The notes under the pieces: generated by a model
The model's database searches: none
What the model was told of the DNA's origin: nothing
The model's input: only the letters and a program-made list of their open reading frames with translations
Translations under genes and position numbers: made by a program
Shown: piece by piece, positions 6,088-12,694 of the stretch
Layout of the letters: each line of letters begins with the position of its first letter
Numbering within the stretch: the stretch's first letter is position 1
Origin: SXXH01 sp041165735
GTDB taxonomy: Bacteria > Planctomycetota > UBA1135 > GCA-002686595
DNA: 12,855 nucleotides
Reading direction: 5' to 3'
NCBI GenBank assembly: GCA_046341775.1
Contig: JBKDQQ010000127.1
Coordinates: forward strand, 1-12,855

Positions 6088-7992
6088 TCAGCCGCGGCGC
6101 GCGGCAGCGCGCGCCTCCATCATCTTCTTCTGCCGCAGGCGCCAGGCGAGGACGCCCGCCACGGCCACCAGCAGCGGCACGAGGGCCGCGTTGACGAGCA
6201 CGAGGCTGGTCTTGAGGCCCTTGATGTCCTTCTCCAGCTCGCGCTTCACGGCGCGCAGCTCCTTGCGGGTCTTGACGCGTTCGTCGCGGAACCTGGCGAT
6301 CTCCGCTTCCTGCTCGGGCGAGAGGATGAGGGCCGAGCCGGCGTCCTTGTTGGACTGCAACTCGGCGATCTTCGCCTCGGCGTCCTTGAGCTTGGCCTCC
6401 AGCTCCTTCTGGCGCACGCGGAACTTGGCTTCGGCGTCCTTGCGCATGTCCGCGACCACGTCGAAGGGGCGGATCGAGCGACCGCGGGAACGCAGGCTGA
6501 TCAGGTCCGTGCTGCCGGCGAGGTTGTCCACCGTGTTGGACACGAAGGTGGCGTTGTCGGCCTGCGGCACGGCCACCTTCTGGCCGAAGAAGTTCTGCAC
6601 GCGCACCCACAAGCGGTCGGTCAGCACGTCGACGTCGGCGACCACGACGACGTTGATGCCCTGCGAATCCTTGGCCGATTCGACGGGCGGCTCCTCGGAT
6701 CCGTCGTCCTTCTTCGGGCGGCCGTCGGGGAAGGCGCTCTTCGCCGGACCGCTGATCCGCGCCGCCACGACCTGCGCGGCGTCCTCGGACTGGAACGACT
6801 CGAGCAGCTCCGGCGGGTTGGGCCCGAACTGAAGCTTGCTCTTCGGCACGCGCATCGAGCTCTTGGTGGTCGTCACCAGAGGCGCGATCGAGGTCGTCGC
6901 GCCGTCCTTCTTCTTGAGGACGCCCGTCGTGGCGAAGTTGAGCTGGTCGATCTCGGCCGTGGTCAGGTCGTCCTTGGACAAGGTGTCCTTGTCTCCGCGC
7001 GCCGACCACCACACGACGTATTCGATCGGGCCCGTCTGCCACTGCACCTTCAGCGCGAGGTCCTTGTCCGCGGCCACCTCGTCCTTGTTCATCTCGAGGC
7101 CCCACGAACCGAGCAGGTCGGCGAGGTCCGAGGCGCGGTCGGCCATCATCGCCGCCATCGGGTTCGAGGGGTCCTCGGGGACCTGCTGCTCCTCGAACAT
7201 CGGGTCGACGAAGACGAGCGCCTTGCCGCCCTTCATCACGTGCTGGTCGACCGCCCATTGCGTGCGCTTCGACAAGTTCTGCGGGTGCACCACCACGAGC
7301 ACGTCGAGGTCGGCGTCGAAGGTCTCCGAACCGGCCGGCAGCATGCGCACGTCGAACGACTGGCGCAGGTACTCGAGGATGAACCACGGCTCGTTGGGCG
7401 CGCGCGGGTTGGTGAAGCGCGCCATCGGATCGCCGTCGAGCGGCAGGGCCGTCAGGACGCCGACGACCTTCTTCTTCGGGTTGGCGAGGTTGTGGACGAG
7501 GCGCGTCAGGTCGTACTCGAGGAACTCCTCGCGGCTGTCCTGGAAGAACTCGACGACTTCCGTGCCGTCGGTCGAGTTCGTGCCCACCAGGCCGAAGTAC
7601 AGCATGTCTCCGGCGCTGGTGGCGGGCACGCCCTTCAGCCCCGAGGCGACCGCCTCGTCCTCGGTGTCCGAGAACGGCTCGGGGTCCTTGACCTCGAGCA
7701 CGAGCTTGCCGCCGCTCCCGGCCTCGTACTCGCCGAGCAGTTCCTCGACGCGCTGGGCGTAGGACACGATGCCCGGCGCCTGCTGCGCGAGCCCCTTGGA
7801 GAAGTAGAACTTCAGCGTGATCGGCTCCTCCAGCGCGTCGAGCACGTTCTTCGTGCCCTGCGACAGCGTGTAGAGCTTGTTCTCCGTCATGTCGAGGCGC
7901 GCGCTCGTCAGCGCCGCCCCGGTGAACAAGTTGAAGCCGAGGAACAGGACCAGGACGACGACGAGCCCGGTCGCGGACATCAGGTTCTTCAT
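6088..7992 (-). CDS. gldG: GldG-like ABC auxiliary protein
   Basis: A 634-residue membrane-anchored protein of the GldG / ABC_transp_aux family. It has an N-terminal helix at about 8-28, followed by the family hallmark NKLYTLSQGTKNVLDALEEP and LKFYFS, then a large external domain. A charged probable coiled coil (KELEAKLKDAEAKIAELQ) lies roughly at 510-545. A C-terminal helix of about 599-619 precedes a short basic tail, so both ends are in the cytoplasm and the bulk is outside. In Flavobacterium GldA, GldF and GldG form an ABC system needed for gliding; in most other phyla the substrate is unknown. Neighbours are the ABC-2 permease upstream (stop 19 bases before this start) and DUF4340 downstream. 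A GGAG lies nine bases before the ATG. The symbol reflects family only; gliding is not implied. Confidence 0.88.
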   Translation of the reverse strand: MKNLMSATGLVVVLVLFLGFNLFTGAALTSARLDMTENKLYTLSQGTKNVLDALEEPITLKFYFSKGLAQQAPGIVSYAQRVEELLGEYEAGSGGKLVLEVKDPEPFSDTEDEAVASGLKGVPATSAGDMLYFGLVGTNSTDGTEVVEFFQDSREEFLEYDLTRLVHNLANPKKKVVGVLTALPLDGDPMARFTNPRAPNEPWFILEYLRQSFDVRMLPAGSETFDADLDVLVVVHPQNLSKRTQWAVDQHVMKGGKALVFVDPMFEEQQVPEDPSNPMAAMMADRASDLADLLGSWGLEMNKDEVAADKDLALKVQWQTGPIEYVVWWSARGDKDTLSKDDLTTAEIDQLNFATTGVLKKKDGATTSIAPLVTTTKSSMRVPKSKLQFGPNPPELLESFQSEDAAQVVAARISGPAKSAFPDGRPKKDDGSEEPPVESAKDSQGINVVVVADVDVLTDRLWVRVQNFFGQKVAVPQADNATFVSNTVDNLAGSTDLISLRSRGRSIRPFDVVADMRKDAEAKFRVRQKELEAKLKDAEAKIAELQSNKDAGSALILSPEQEAEIARFRDERVKTRKELRAVKRELEKDIKGLKTSLVLVNAALVPLLVAVAGVLAWRLRQKKMMEARAAARRG

Positions 7993-8011
7993 GGTTCGGT
8001 GCTCCGGTGGT

Positions 8012-8746
8012 TCAGTCGGCCTTCTTGAGGTCGAGCACGATGGCGTTGGCGAGGAGCGAGGCGCCGATCAACGAGCCGAAGTACGTCAGGGCGCGCACGT
8101 CGACGAGCCCCGAGGTGATCGTGTTCATCTGCGAGAGGAAGCTGAACGAGCGCACCGCGTCGACCAGCGACGAGGGCGCGGCGGAGGCCAGCGGATCGAG
8201 CACGACCGGCGTGCCCGCCAGCACCAGCACGAGCCCGACCACGAAGGTCAGCACGAAGGCGATGACCTGGTTCTTCGTCAGCGCGGACAGGAACGAGCCC
8301 ACCGCGAGGTAGCCGCCAGCGAGCAGCAGGCTGCCGATGTAGCTGGCGAAGATGACGCCGTTGTCCGGGTCGCCCAGGTAGTTGGCCGTCATCCACATCG
8401 GGAAGGTCAGCGCGAGCGCGATGCCGGCGAAGGCCCACGCGGCGAGGAACTTGCCCAGCACCGCCTGTCCCATGGTGACGGGCAGCGTCATGAGCAGCTC
8501 GATCGTGCCGCTCTTGCGCTCCTCGGCCCACAGGCGCATCGACAGCGCCGGGATGAGGAACAGGTAGAGCCACGGGTGGAAGGCGAAGAACGGCTGCAGG
8601 TCCGCCTGCTCGCGCTCGTAGAACCCGCCGAGGCCGAAGGGCAGGGCGCCCATGGCGACGAGGTAGAAGAAGATGAACACGTAGGCGACGGGCGTGGCGA
8701 AGTAGCCGGCCAGTTCGCGCTTGAAGAGTACGAGGGTGTTCTTCAC
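8012..8746 (-). CDS. gldF: ABC-2 type permease, GldF-like
   Basis: A 244-residue inner-membrane protein with about six hydrophobic segments, the permease of the ABC system encoded here. The cytosolic coupling segment after the second helix reads RLWAEERKSGTIELLMTLPV, the standard signature of the GldF/NosY-like ABC-2 permeases. The start is a GTG at 8746, chosen because the sequence MKNTLVLFKRELAGYF that follows is the usual N-terminus of the family and no upstream ATG is in frame. The ribosome site is weak. The ATPase stop lies nine bases upstream and the GldG-like start 19 bases downstream, so all four genes form a tight operon. Together with the ATPase it should form a transporter or mechanical envelope machine; the substrate cannot be told from the sequence. 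Confidence 0.9.
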   Translation of the reverse strand: MKNTLVLFKRELAGYFATPVAYVFIFFYLVAMGALPFGLGGFYEREQADLQPFFAFHPWLYLFLIPALSMRLWAEERKSGTIELLMTLPVTMGQAVLGKFLAAWAFAGIALALTFPMWMTANYLGDPDNGVIFASYIGSLLLAGGYLAVGSFLSALTKNQVIAFVLTFVVGLVLVLAGTPVVLDPLASAAPSSLVDAVRSFSFLSQMNTITSGLVDVRALTYFGSLIGASLLANAIVLDLKKAD

Positions 8747-8755
8747 GGCCTTGGC

Positions 8756-9511
8756 TCAGGAGGCTTGGGCGACCTTGTCGCCGGAGTTGGTGCCGCCGGT
8801 GTTGGTGCCGCCGGTGGTGATCGAGCGGAAGACGGAATCGAGGGGACCGCGGGCGGCGAGTTCGCGCGGCGTGCCGTCGAACAAGAGGCGTCCCTGCGCG
8901 ATGATGATCGCGCGCGTGCACACCGCCTCGACCTCCTCGAGGATGTGGGTCGAGAGCACGATGGCCTTGCCGGGCGCCATCTCCTTGATCAAGGCGCGCA
9001 CCTCGTGCTTCTGGTTGGGGTCGAGGCCGTCGGTGGGCTCGTCGAGCACCAGCACCGCGGGATCGTGCAGGATCGCCTGCGCCAGGCCCACGCGCCGCTT
9101 GAAGCCCTTCGACAAGGTCTCGATGCGCTGGTGCAGCACGGCCTCGAGGTTGACCTTCTTGACGACGGCCGCGACGCGCGTGGCCTTGTCGAGGCCGGAG
9201 AGCCCGCGGATGTCGGCGATGAAGTCCAGGAACGCGGCGGGCGTCATGTCGCCGTAGGCCGGGGCGCCCTCGGGCAGGTAGCCCAGCGCGCGCTTGGCCT
9301 CGAGCGGCGACTTGGCCACGTCGTGGCCGCAGATGGAGGCGCGGCCCGAGGTGGGGGCCAAGAAGCCCGTCAGCATCTTCATCGTGGTCGACTTGCCGGC
9401 GCCGTTGGGGCCGAGGAAGCCGAGCACTTCGCCCTTCTGGACGTTGAAGCTGATGCGATCGACCGCGCGTAGCGGCCCGAAGTCCTTGCACAGGTCGTGG
9501 ATTTCGATCAT
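8756..9511 (-). CDS. gldA: ABC transporter ATPase, GldA-like
   Basis: A 251-residue ATP-binding subunit, peripheral at the cytoplasmic face, which powers the permease encoded next. It has Walker A GPNGAGKST at 34-42, a signature region LSKGFKRRVGLAQA at 133-146, Walker B VLVLDEP at 153-159, and the H-loop STH at 187-189. The signature is LSKGF rather than LSGGQ, which is usual for the ABC-2/GldA/NatA branch. The start is the ATG at 9511, where the domain begins directly (MIEIHDLCKDFG); the frame is open further upstream but without any homologous sequence. The C-terminus ends in TGGTNTGGTNSG, encoded by an exact 15-bp tandem duplication. It is the first gene of the minus-strand operon and is divergent from the metal-transporter gene. 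Confidence 0.93.
   Translation of the reverse strand: MIEIHDLCKDFGPLRAVDRISFNVQKGEVLGFLGPNGAGKSTTMKMLTGFLAPTSGRASICGHDVAKSPLEAKRALGYLPEGAPAYGDMTPAAFLDFIADIRGLSGLDKATRVAAVVKKVNLEAVLHQRIETLSKGFKRRVGLAQAILHDPAVLVLDEPTDGLDPNQKHEVRALIKEMAPGKAIVLSTHILEEVEAVCTRAIIIAQGRLLFDGTPRELAARGPLDSVFRSITTGGTNTGGTNSGDKVAQAS
8786..8815. repeat. 15-bp exact tandem duplication in ABC ATPase
   Basis: The unit GTTGGTGCCGCCGGT occurs twice in direct succession (8786-8800 and 8801-8815). It is in frame and gives the repeated GGTNT-like residues near the C-terminus of the ATPase, outside its catalytic core. Confidence 0.8.
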
Positions 9512-9792
9512 GGCAGCGAGTCGGGTCGCCGAGCAGGCATCGGAACGGCGGCTCTGCGGCCGCCCGAACCGGGCCTGGTCGCGACCATGGGGGGGAGCAT
9601 TGTCCGCGCGCGCGGGCGCTTGGCAAGGATTCCTCGCCAAGCCTCCGTCGCCGGACGGCGCCACGGTACGCAGGGTGGGCCCGGGCGTTGGCGGCGATTC
9701 CTGCCACCTTCCATGCTCCGCCCGCGAGTCGTACAAGTACCGCTCCGCCAGCGGCCCAAGAAGGACCGTTCGGCGTCCGGATCCCACCCCTC
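9512..9792. promoter_or_regulatory. divergent intergenic region
   Basis: This region separates the ABC operon (minus) from the metal-transporter fusion (plus) and must hold both promoters, unless the fusion starts further upstream. I see no clear -35/-10 boxes. It is rich in inverted repeats: GCCCG/CGGGC at 9562-9574, the 25-bp dyad at 9618-9642, and CCGTC/GACGG at 9645-9658. A TTG at 9688 is in frame with the fusion gene and could be an alternative start. Confidence 0.55.
9618..9642. promoter_or_regulatory. 25-bp dyad, operator candidate
   Basis: The arms GCTTGGC (9618-9624) and GCCAAGC (9636-9642) pair perfectly. Inside them AGGA/TCCT (9626-9629 and 9631-9634) also pair around one central T, so 11 of 12 positions per arm match. 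The location in a divergent promoter region suits a dimeric regulator, for instance a metal-responsive one. An RNA hairpin is the alternative. Confidence 0.45.
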
Positions 9793-11889
9793 GTGGACGG
9801 CTTCTCCACCACACACCTGGCCCTGCTGCTTCTCGCGGCGGGAGTCCTGGGCGCATTGCTGCCCTTGCAGCGCCGCTGGACGGAGCGTGGCCTGCACCTG
9901 TTCGTGGCGCTCGCCGCGGGGATCTTCCTCGGGACGATCTTCCTGCACCTCCTGCCGCACCTCGCGGGCGGCGAGGTCCACGAGGGGCACGACCATGGCC
10001 CCGTGCCGCACGGTTCGGGGCCGTGGGTGGCGGCGCTTGGCGGCCTGCTGCTCCTGTTCGTCGTCGAGCGCGTGTGGTTGCGTCGCGCGGGTCATCACCA
10101 CCACGCCCACCACCACCACGGACCGCGCGCGCACCAGCATGGCCATGCGCAGGCCGGCGTCGGCGCCGCGGGTGAAGCAGGGCTCGAGAGTCCGCACAGC
10201 GTGCTGTGGGTCGCGACCTTCATCGGCTTGAGCCTGCACGCGCTAACCGCCGGGTTCGCCTACGCCGGAGCGCTGGAGGGCGGCGCCGCGAGCACGCAGC
10301 TCGTCGTCTCGATCCTGCTCCACAAGGCCACCGAGACCTTCTCGCTCGCCACCGTGCTGCGCCTCGCGGGCATGGGCCTGTCGCGGGCCTTGGCGTGGCT
10401 CGCGCTGTTCGTGCTGATCGAGCCGGCCGGCTTGCTGCTCGGCGGCACGGTGCTGGCATGGTCGCCCGAACTCGACCCGCTCTTGACGGGCTTCGCGTTG
10501 GGCACCTTCCTCTACGTCGCCTTGTGCGACCTGCTGCCCGAGGTCTTCCACGGCGCCAAGCGACCCGTGCGCGAATTCGCCGCGGTGCTCCTCGGCATCG
10601 GCGTCACGGCCGCGACGATGGGCGACTACGGCGCGTTGCTGCCGCAAGCGCGCGCGGTGCTCGATTCTTCGTGGTCGCTCTTCCTGCAGATGGCGCCCCT
10701 GCTCCTCGTCGGATTCCTGCTGGCCGGCGTGGTCAAGCGGTATCTGTCGACGGCGTGGTTGGCGCGCAAGATGGGCGGCGACGACCTCAAGTCCGTCGCG
10801 TGGGCCGCCGCGGTGGGAGCGCCGCTGCCGTTGTGCAGTTGCTCGGTCGTGCCCGTCGCCCTCTCCTTGCGCAAGGGCGGCGCCAGCAAGGGCGCCACCA
10901 GCGCCTTCACCATCTCCACGCCCGAGACAGGGGTCGATTCCGTCGCCGCTTCCTGGAGCTTGCTCGGGCCCTTGATGACCGTCCTGCGGCCCATCGCCGC
11001 CGTCATCACGGCCTTCGCGTCGGGCGCGGCGGTCAATTGGCTGGTCAAGTCCGGACTGGATCGCGAACCGGCCGGGCGCCCGGGCCGTGGCGATCAAGAG
11101 GACTGCGAGCACTGCGCGCCCGCGCCTCCGCCGCCTTGCTGCGCGAAGGGGGAGCAGCACGCCGCCGAGCGCGTCGTCGCGAAGGCCTTGTCGAGCAGCG
11201 CGACATTCGCGCCTTCGAAGGCCTCGTCCGCGATCGGCGCCGCCGCACCGATCGCGCCGGCGGGAGCAGCGCGCGCGAGCCTCGCGCACGAGCACGAGCA
11301 CGAGCACGGCGCGGCGCGACCGCGCCCGGCGTGGCGCGCGATCCTGCGCTACGCCTATGTCGACGTGCTCGACGACGTGGCGCCTTCGCTGCTCGTGGGT
11401 TTGCTCGTCGCCGGCGTGCTCGGCGCGCTGCTGCCCATCGAGGCGCTGGAGGCCTCGGCACTGCAGGGCGCCAGCGGCTTGTTCGTGATGCTGCTCGTGG
11501 GAGTGCCGCTCTACGTGTGCGCCTCGGCGAGCACGCCGATCGCCGCGGCCTTGCTCGCCAAGGGCCTGTCGCCCGGCGCCGCGCTCGTGTTCCTGCTGGT
11601 CGGGCCGGCGACGAACAGCGCCACGCTGGTGGTGCTCGCGAAGAGCCTGGGGTGGCGCTTCGTCGCCGTGCAACTGGCCGCCCTGTGCGCCACGACGCTC
11701 GCCCTCGGCGCCCTCGTCGACCTGTGGGCGCCGGCGACCATCGCCAACCAGGCGCGCGCTTGCGTGCATGCCGAGGCCGGTTGGCCGAACCACGCAGCCG
11801 CGCTCGTGCTGGGCGCGCTGCTCGTCGTCAGCCTCGTGCGCACGCGCGCGGGCCTCGATCTGGTCGACGATCTGCGCGCCAAGGGCTGA
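9793..11889 (+). CDS. ZIP transporter / SO_0444-type Cu-Zn permease fusion
   Basis: A 698-residue inner-membrane protein with two complete transporter parts. Residues 1-277 are a ZIP-family unit of about eight helices, with FLHLLPH at 50-56, His63/66/68, a His-rich cytosolic-type loop HHHHAHHHH from 101, His149 in the fourth helix, HKATE at 177-181 in the fifth, and Glu210. Residues of about 288-698 match the SO_0444 Cu/Zn efflux family: PLPLCSC with Cys348/350, LRKGGASKGATSAF, STPETGVDS, a Cys-rich linker with CEHC (438-441) and CC (449-450), HEHEHEH (499-505), CASASTPIAAALLAKGLSPG, and GPATN (604-608). ZIP proteins normally move metal into the cytoplasm and SO_0444 proteins move it out. The GTG start lies just before the first helix; a TTG at 9688 would add 35 low-complexity residues. 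The two parts are joined in frame without a stop; an internal ATG at 10618 has no ribosome site. Confidence 0.9.
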   Translation: MDGFSTTHLALLLLAAGVLGALLPLQRRWTERGLHLFVALAAGIFLGTIFLHLLPHLAGGEVHEGHDHGPVPHGSGPWVAALGGLLLLFVVERVWLRRAGHHHHAHHHHGPRAHQHGHAQAGVGAAGEAGLESPHSVLWVATFIGLSLHALTAGFAYAGALEGGAASTQLVVSILLHKATETFSLATVLRLAGMGLSRALAWLALFVLIEPAGLLLGGTVLAWSPELDPLLTGFALGTFLYVALCDLLPEVFHGAKRPVREFAAVLLGIGVTAATMGDYGALLPQARAVLDSSWSLFLQMAPLLLVGFLLAGVVKRYLSTAWLARKMGGDDLKSVAWAAAVGAPLPLCSCSVVPVALSLRKGGASKGATSAFTISTPETGVDSVAASWSLLGPLMTVLRPIAAVITAFASGAAVNWLVKSGLDREPAGRPGRGDQEDCEHCAPAPPPPCCAKGEQHAAERVVAKALSSSATFAPSKASSAIGAAAPIAPAGAARASLAHEHEHEHGAARPRPAWRAILRYAYVDVLDDVAPSLLVGLLVAGVLGALLPIEALEASALQGASGLFVMLLVGVPLYVCASASTPIAAALLAKGLSPGAALVFLLVGPATNSATLVVLAKSLGWRFVAVQLAALCATTLALGALVDLWAPATIANQARACVHAEAGWPNHAAALVLGALLVVSLVRTRAGLDLVDDLRAKG

Positions 11890-11961
11890 GCGGCTTTCCT
11901 CGGGATTCCGCGCGGCGCGGCGCTCCCCCTTGGCTAACCTCGCGGCCCCGCGAAGCGTCGC

Positions 11962-11983
11962 GCCGCCGTGCTAGGACGGCGGC
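11962..11983 (+). promoter_or_regulatory. 8-bp hairpin between transporter fusion and slyD
   Basis: A perfect inverted repeat GCCGCCGT/ACGGCGGC (11962-11969 and 11976-11983) has a 6-base loop GCTAGG. It ends 23 bases before the slyD ATG and begins 73 bases after the transporter stop. There is no T tract. It may be a leader hairpin of slyD or a weak terminator for the gene before it. Confidence 0.35.
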
Positions 11984-12006
11984 CGCCGGGTCGCGCGAAC
12001 GCCACC

Positions 12007-12498
12007 ATGAGCTTGATCATCGGCGACAAGTCCGTCGTCCTCTTCCACTACACCCTGACCGTCGACGGCGATACCGTCGACACTTCGCGCGAGGAGGGTG
12101 GGCAACCGCTCGCCTACCTGCACGGCCATGGCAACATCGTGCCGGGACTCGAGAAGGCGCTCGCCGGACTGAAGGCGGGCGACAAGAAGACGGTCGAGGT
12201 CGCGCCGGGCGAGGGCTACGGCGAGCACGACCCGCGCGGCGTCCAGAAGGTGCCGCGCACGCAGTTCCCCACCGATGTCGAGATCGAGGAGGGCATGATG
12301 TTCACGGCCGAGGACGAGGACGGCGTGACGCAGGTCCATGTCAAGGAAGTTGGACAGGACTACGTCGTGGTGGACCTCAACCATCCGCTGGCCGGCGAAA
12401 CCCTGCACTTCGACGTCGAGATCGTCGAGGTGCGCGCCGCCACCCCCGTGGAGTTGCAGCACGGCCACGTGCACGGTCCCGGCGGCCACCACCACTGA
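12007..12498 (+). CDS. slyD: SlyD-like FKBP prolyl isomerase
   Basis: A 163-residue cytosolic peptidyl-prolyl cis-trans isomerase and chaperone of the SlyD type. The FKBP half-domain is split by an insert-in-flap chaperone domain at about 70-120: GHGNIVPGLEKAL at 40-52, GEGYGEHDP at 68-76, and the hallmark DLNHPLAGETLHFDVEI at 123-139. The C-terminus HGHVHGPGGHHH (152-163) is His-rich, as in SlyD proteins that bind Ni or Zn and help metalloenzyme maturation, but it is shorter than the long tail of the E. coli protein. The start is the ATG at 12007; a GTG at 11968 would add 13 unlike residues and is less likely. The gene lies 117 bases after the ZIP/permease fusion, on the same strand. An 18-bp His-encoding repeat follows its stop in the same frame. 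Confidence 0.93.
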   Translation: MSLIIGDKSVVLFHYTLTVDGDTVDTSREEGGQPLAYLHGHGNIVPGLEKALAGLKAGDKKTVEVAPGEGYGEHDPRGVQKVPRTQFPTDVEIEEGMMFTAEDEDGVTQVHVKEVGQDYVVVDLNHPLAGETLHFDVEIVEVRAATPVELQHGHVHGPGGHHH

Positions 12499-12500
12499 GG

Positions 12501-12644
12501 CCGCGTGCATCACCGGGCCCGCGTGCATCACCGGGCCCGCGTGCATCACCGGACCCGGGCGCATCGCAAGACCCAGGCGCATCGCAAGACCCGGGCGCCT
12601 CTGCGGGCCCGCCCGTCCCACCGGACCCGCGAGCATCGGCGAGT
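12501..12644. repeat. 18-bp minisatellite, eight units
   Basis: Eight units of exactly 18 bases run without gaps from 12501. The first two are identical (CCGCGTGCATCACCGGGC) and the third differs by one base. Units four and five share CATCGCAAGAC and differ from each other by one base, and units six to eight are more divergent. The array starts two bases after the slyD stop. Since 18 is a multiple of three every frame stays in phase; in the slyD frame the unit encodes R-V-H-H-R-A. There are no unique spacers, so it is not a CRISPR array. Confidence 0.9.
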
Positions 12645-12657
12645 CCACGCCGTCGCG

Positions 12658-12686
12658 CCCTGCCGCGCCATTGCCGCGCGGCGGGG
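12658..12686 (-). terminator. strong hairpin behind the right-edge minus gene
   Basis: An 11-bp stem with one G-T wobble (12658-12668 pairs with 12676-12686) has a 7-base loop CATTGCC and starts eight bases beyond the minus-strand stop at 12695. Its core is GCCGCGC/GCGCGGC. There is no T tract. It is well placed to end the minus-strand transcript. Confidence 0.45.
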
Positions 12687-12694
12687 ATTGCGCG

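Noticed and set aside
4715..8028. Long plus-strand frames opposite the DUF4340 and GldG-like genes
   Set aside because: The minus strand carries recognisable family motifs throughout. The plus frames are mirror products of GC-rich third positions.
9688..9792. TTG start at 9688 for the transporter fusion
   Set aside because: It would add 35 Ala/Pro-rich residues with no family match and no good ribosome site. The GTG at 9793 sits directly before the first helix. It is kept only as an alternative.
12001..12009. GCCACCATG before slyD, identical to the eukaryotic Kozak consensus
   Set aside because: Chance match in GC-rich DNA; all surrounding genes are bacterial in form.
12501..12644. CRISPR array
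   Set aside because: The units abut without unique spacers and there are no cas genes. It is a simple minisatellite.
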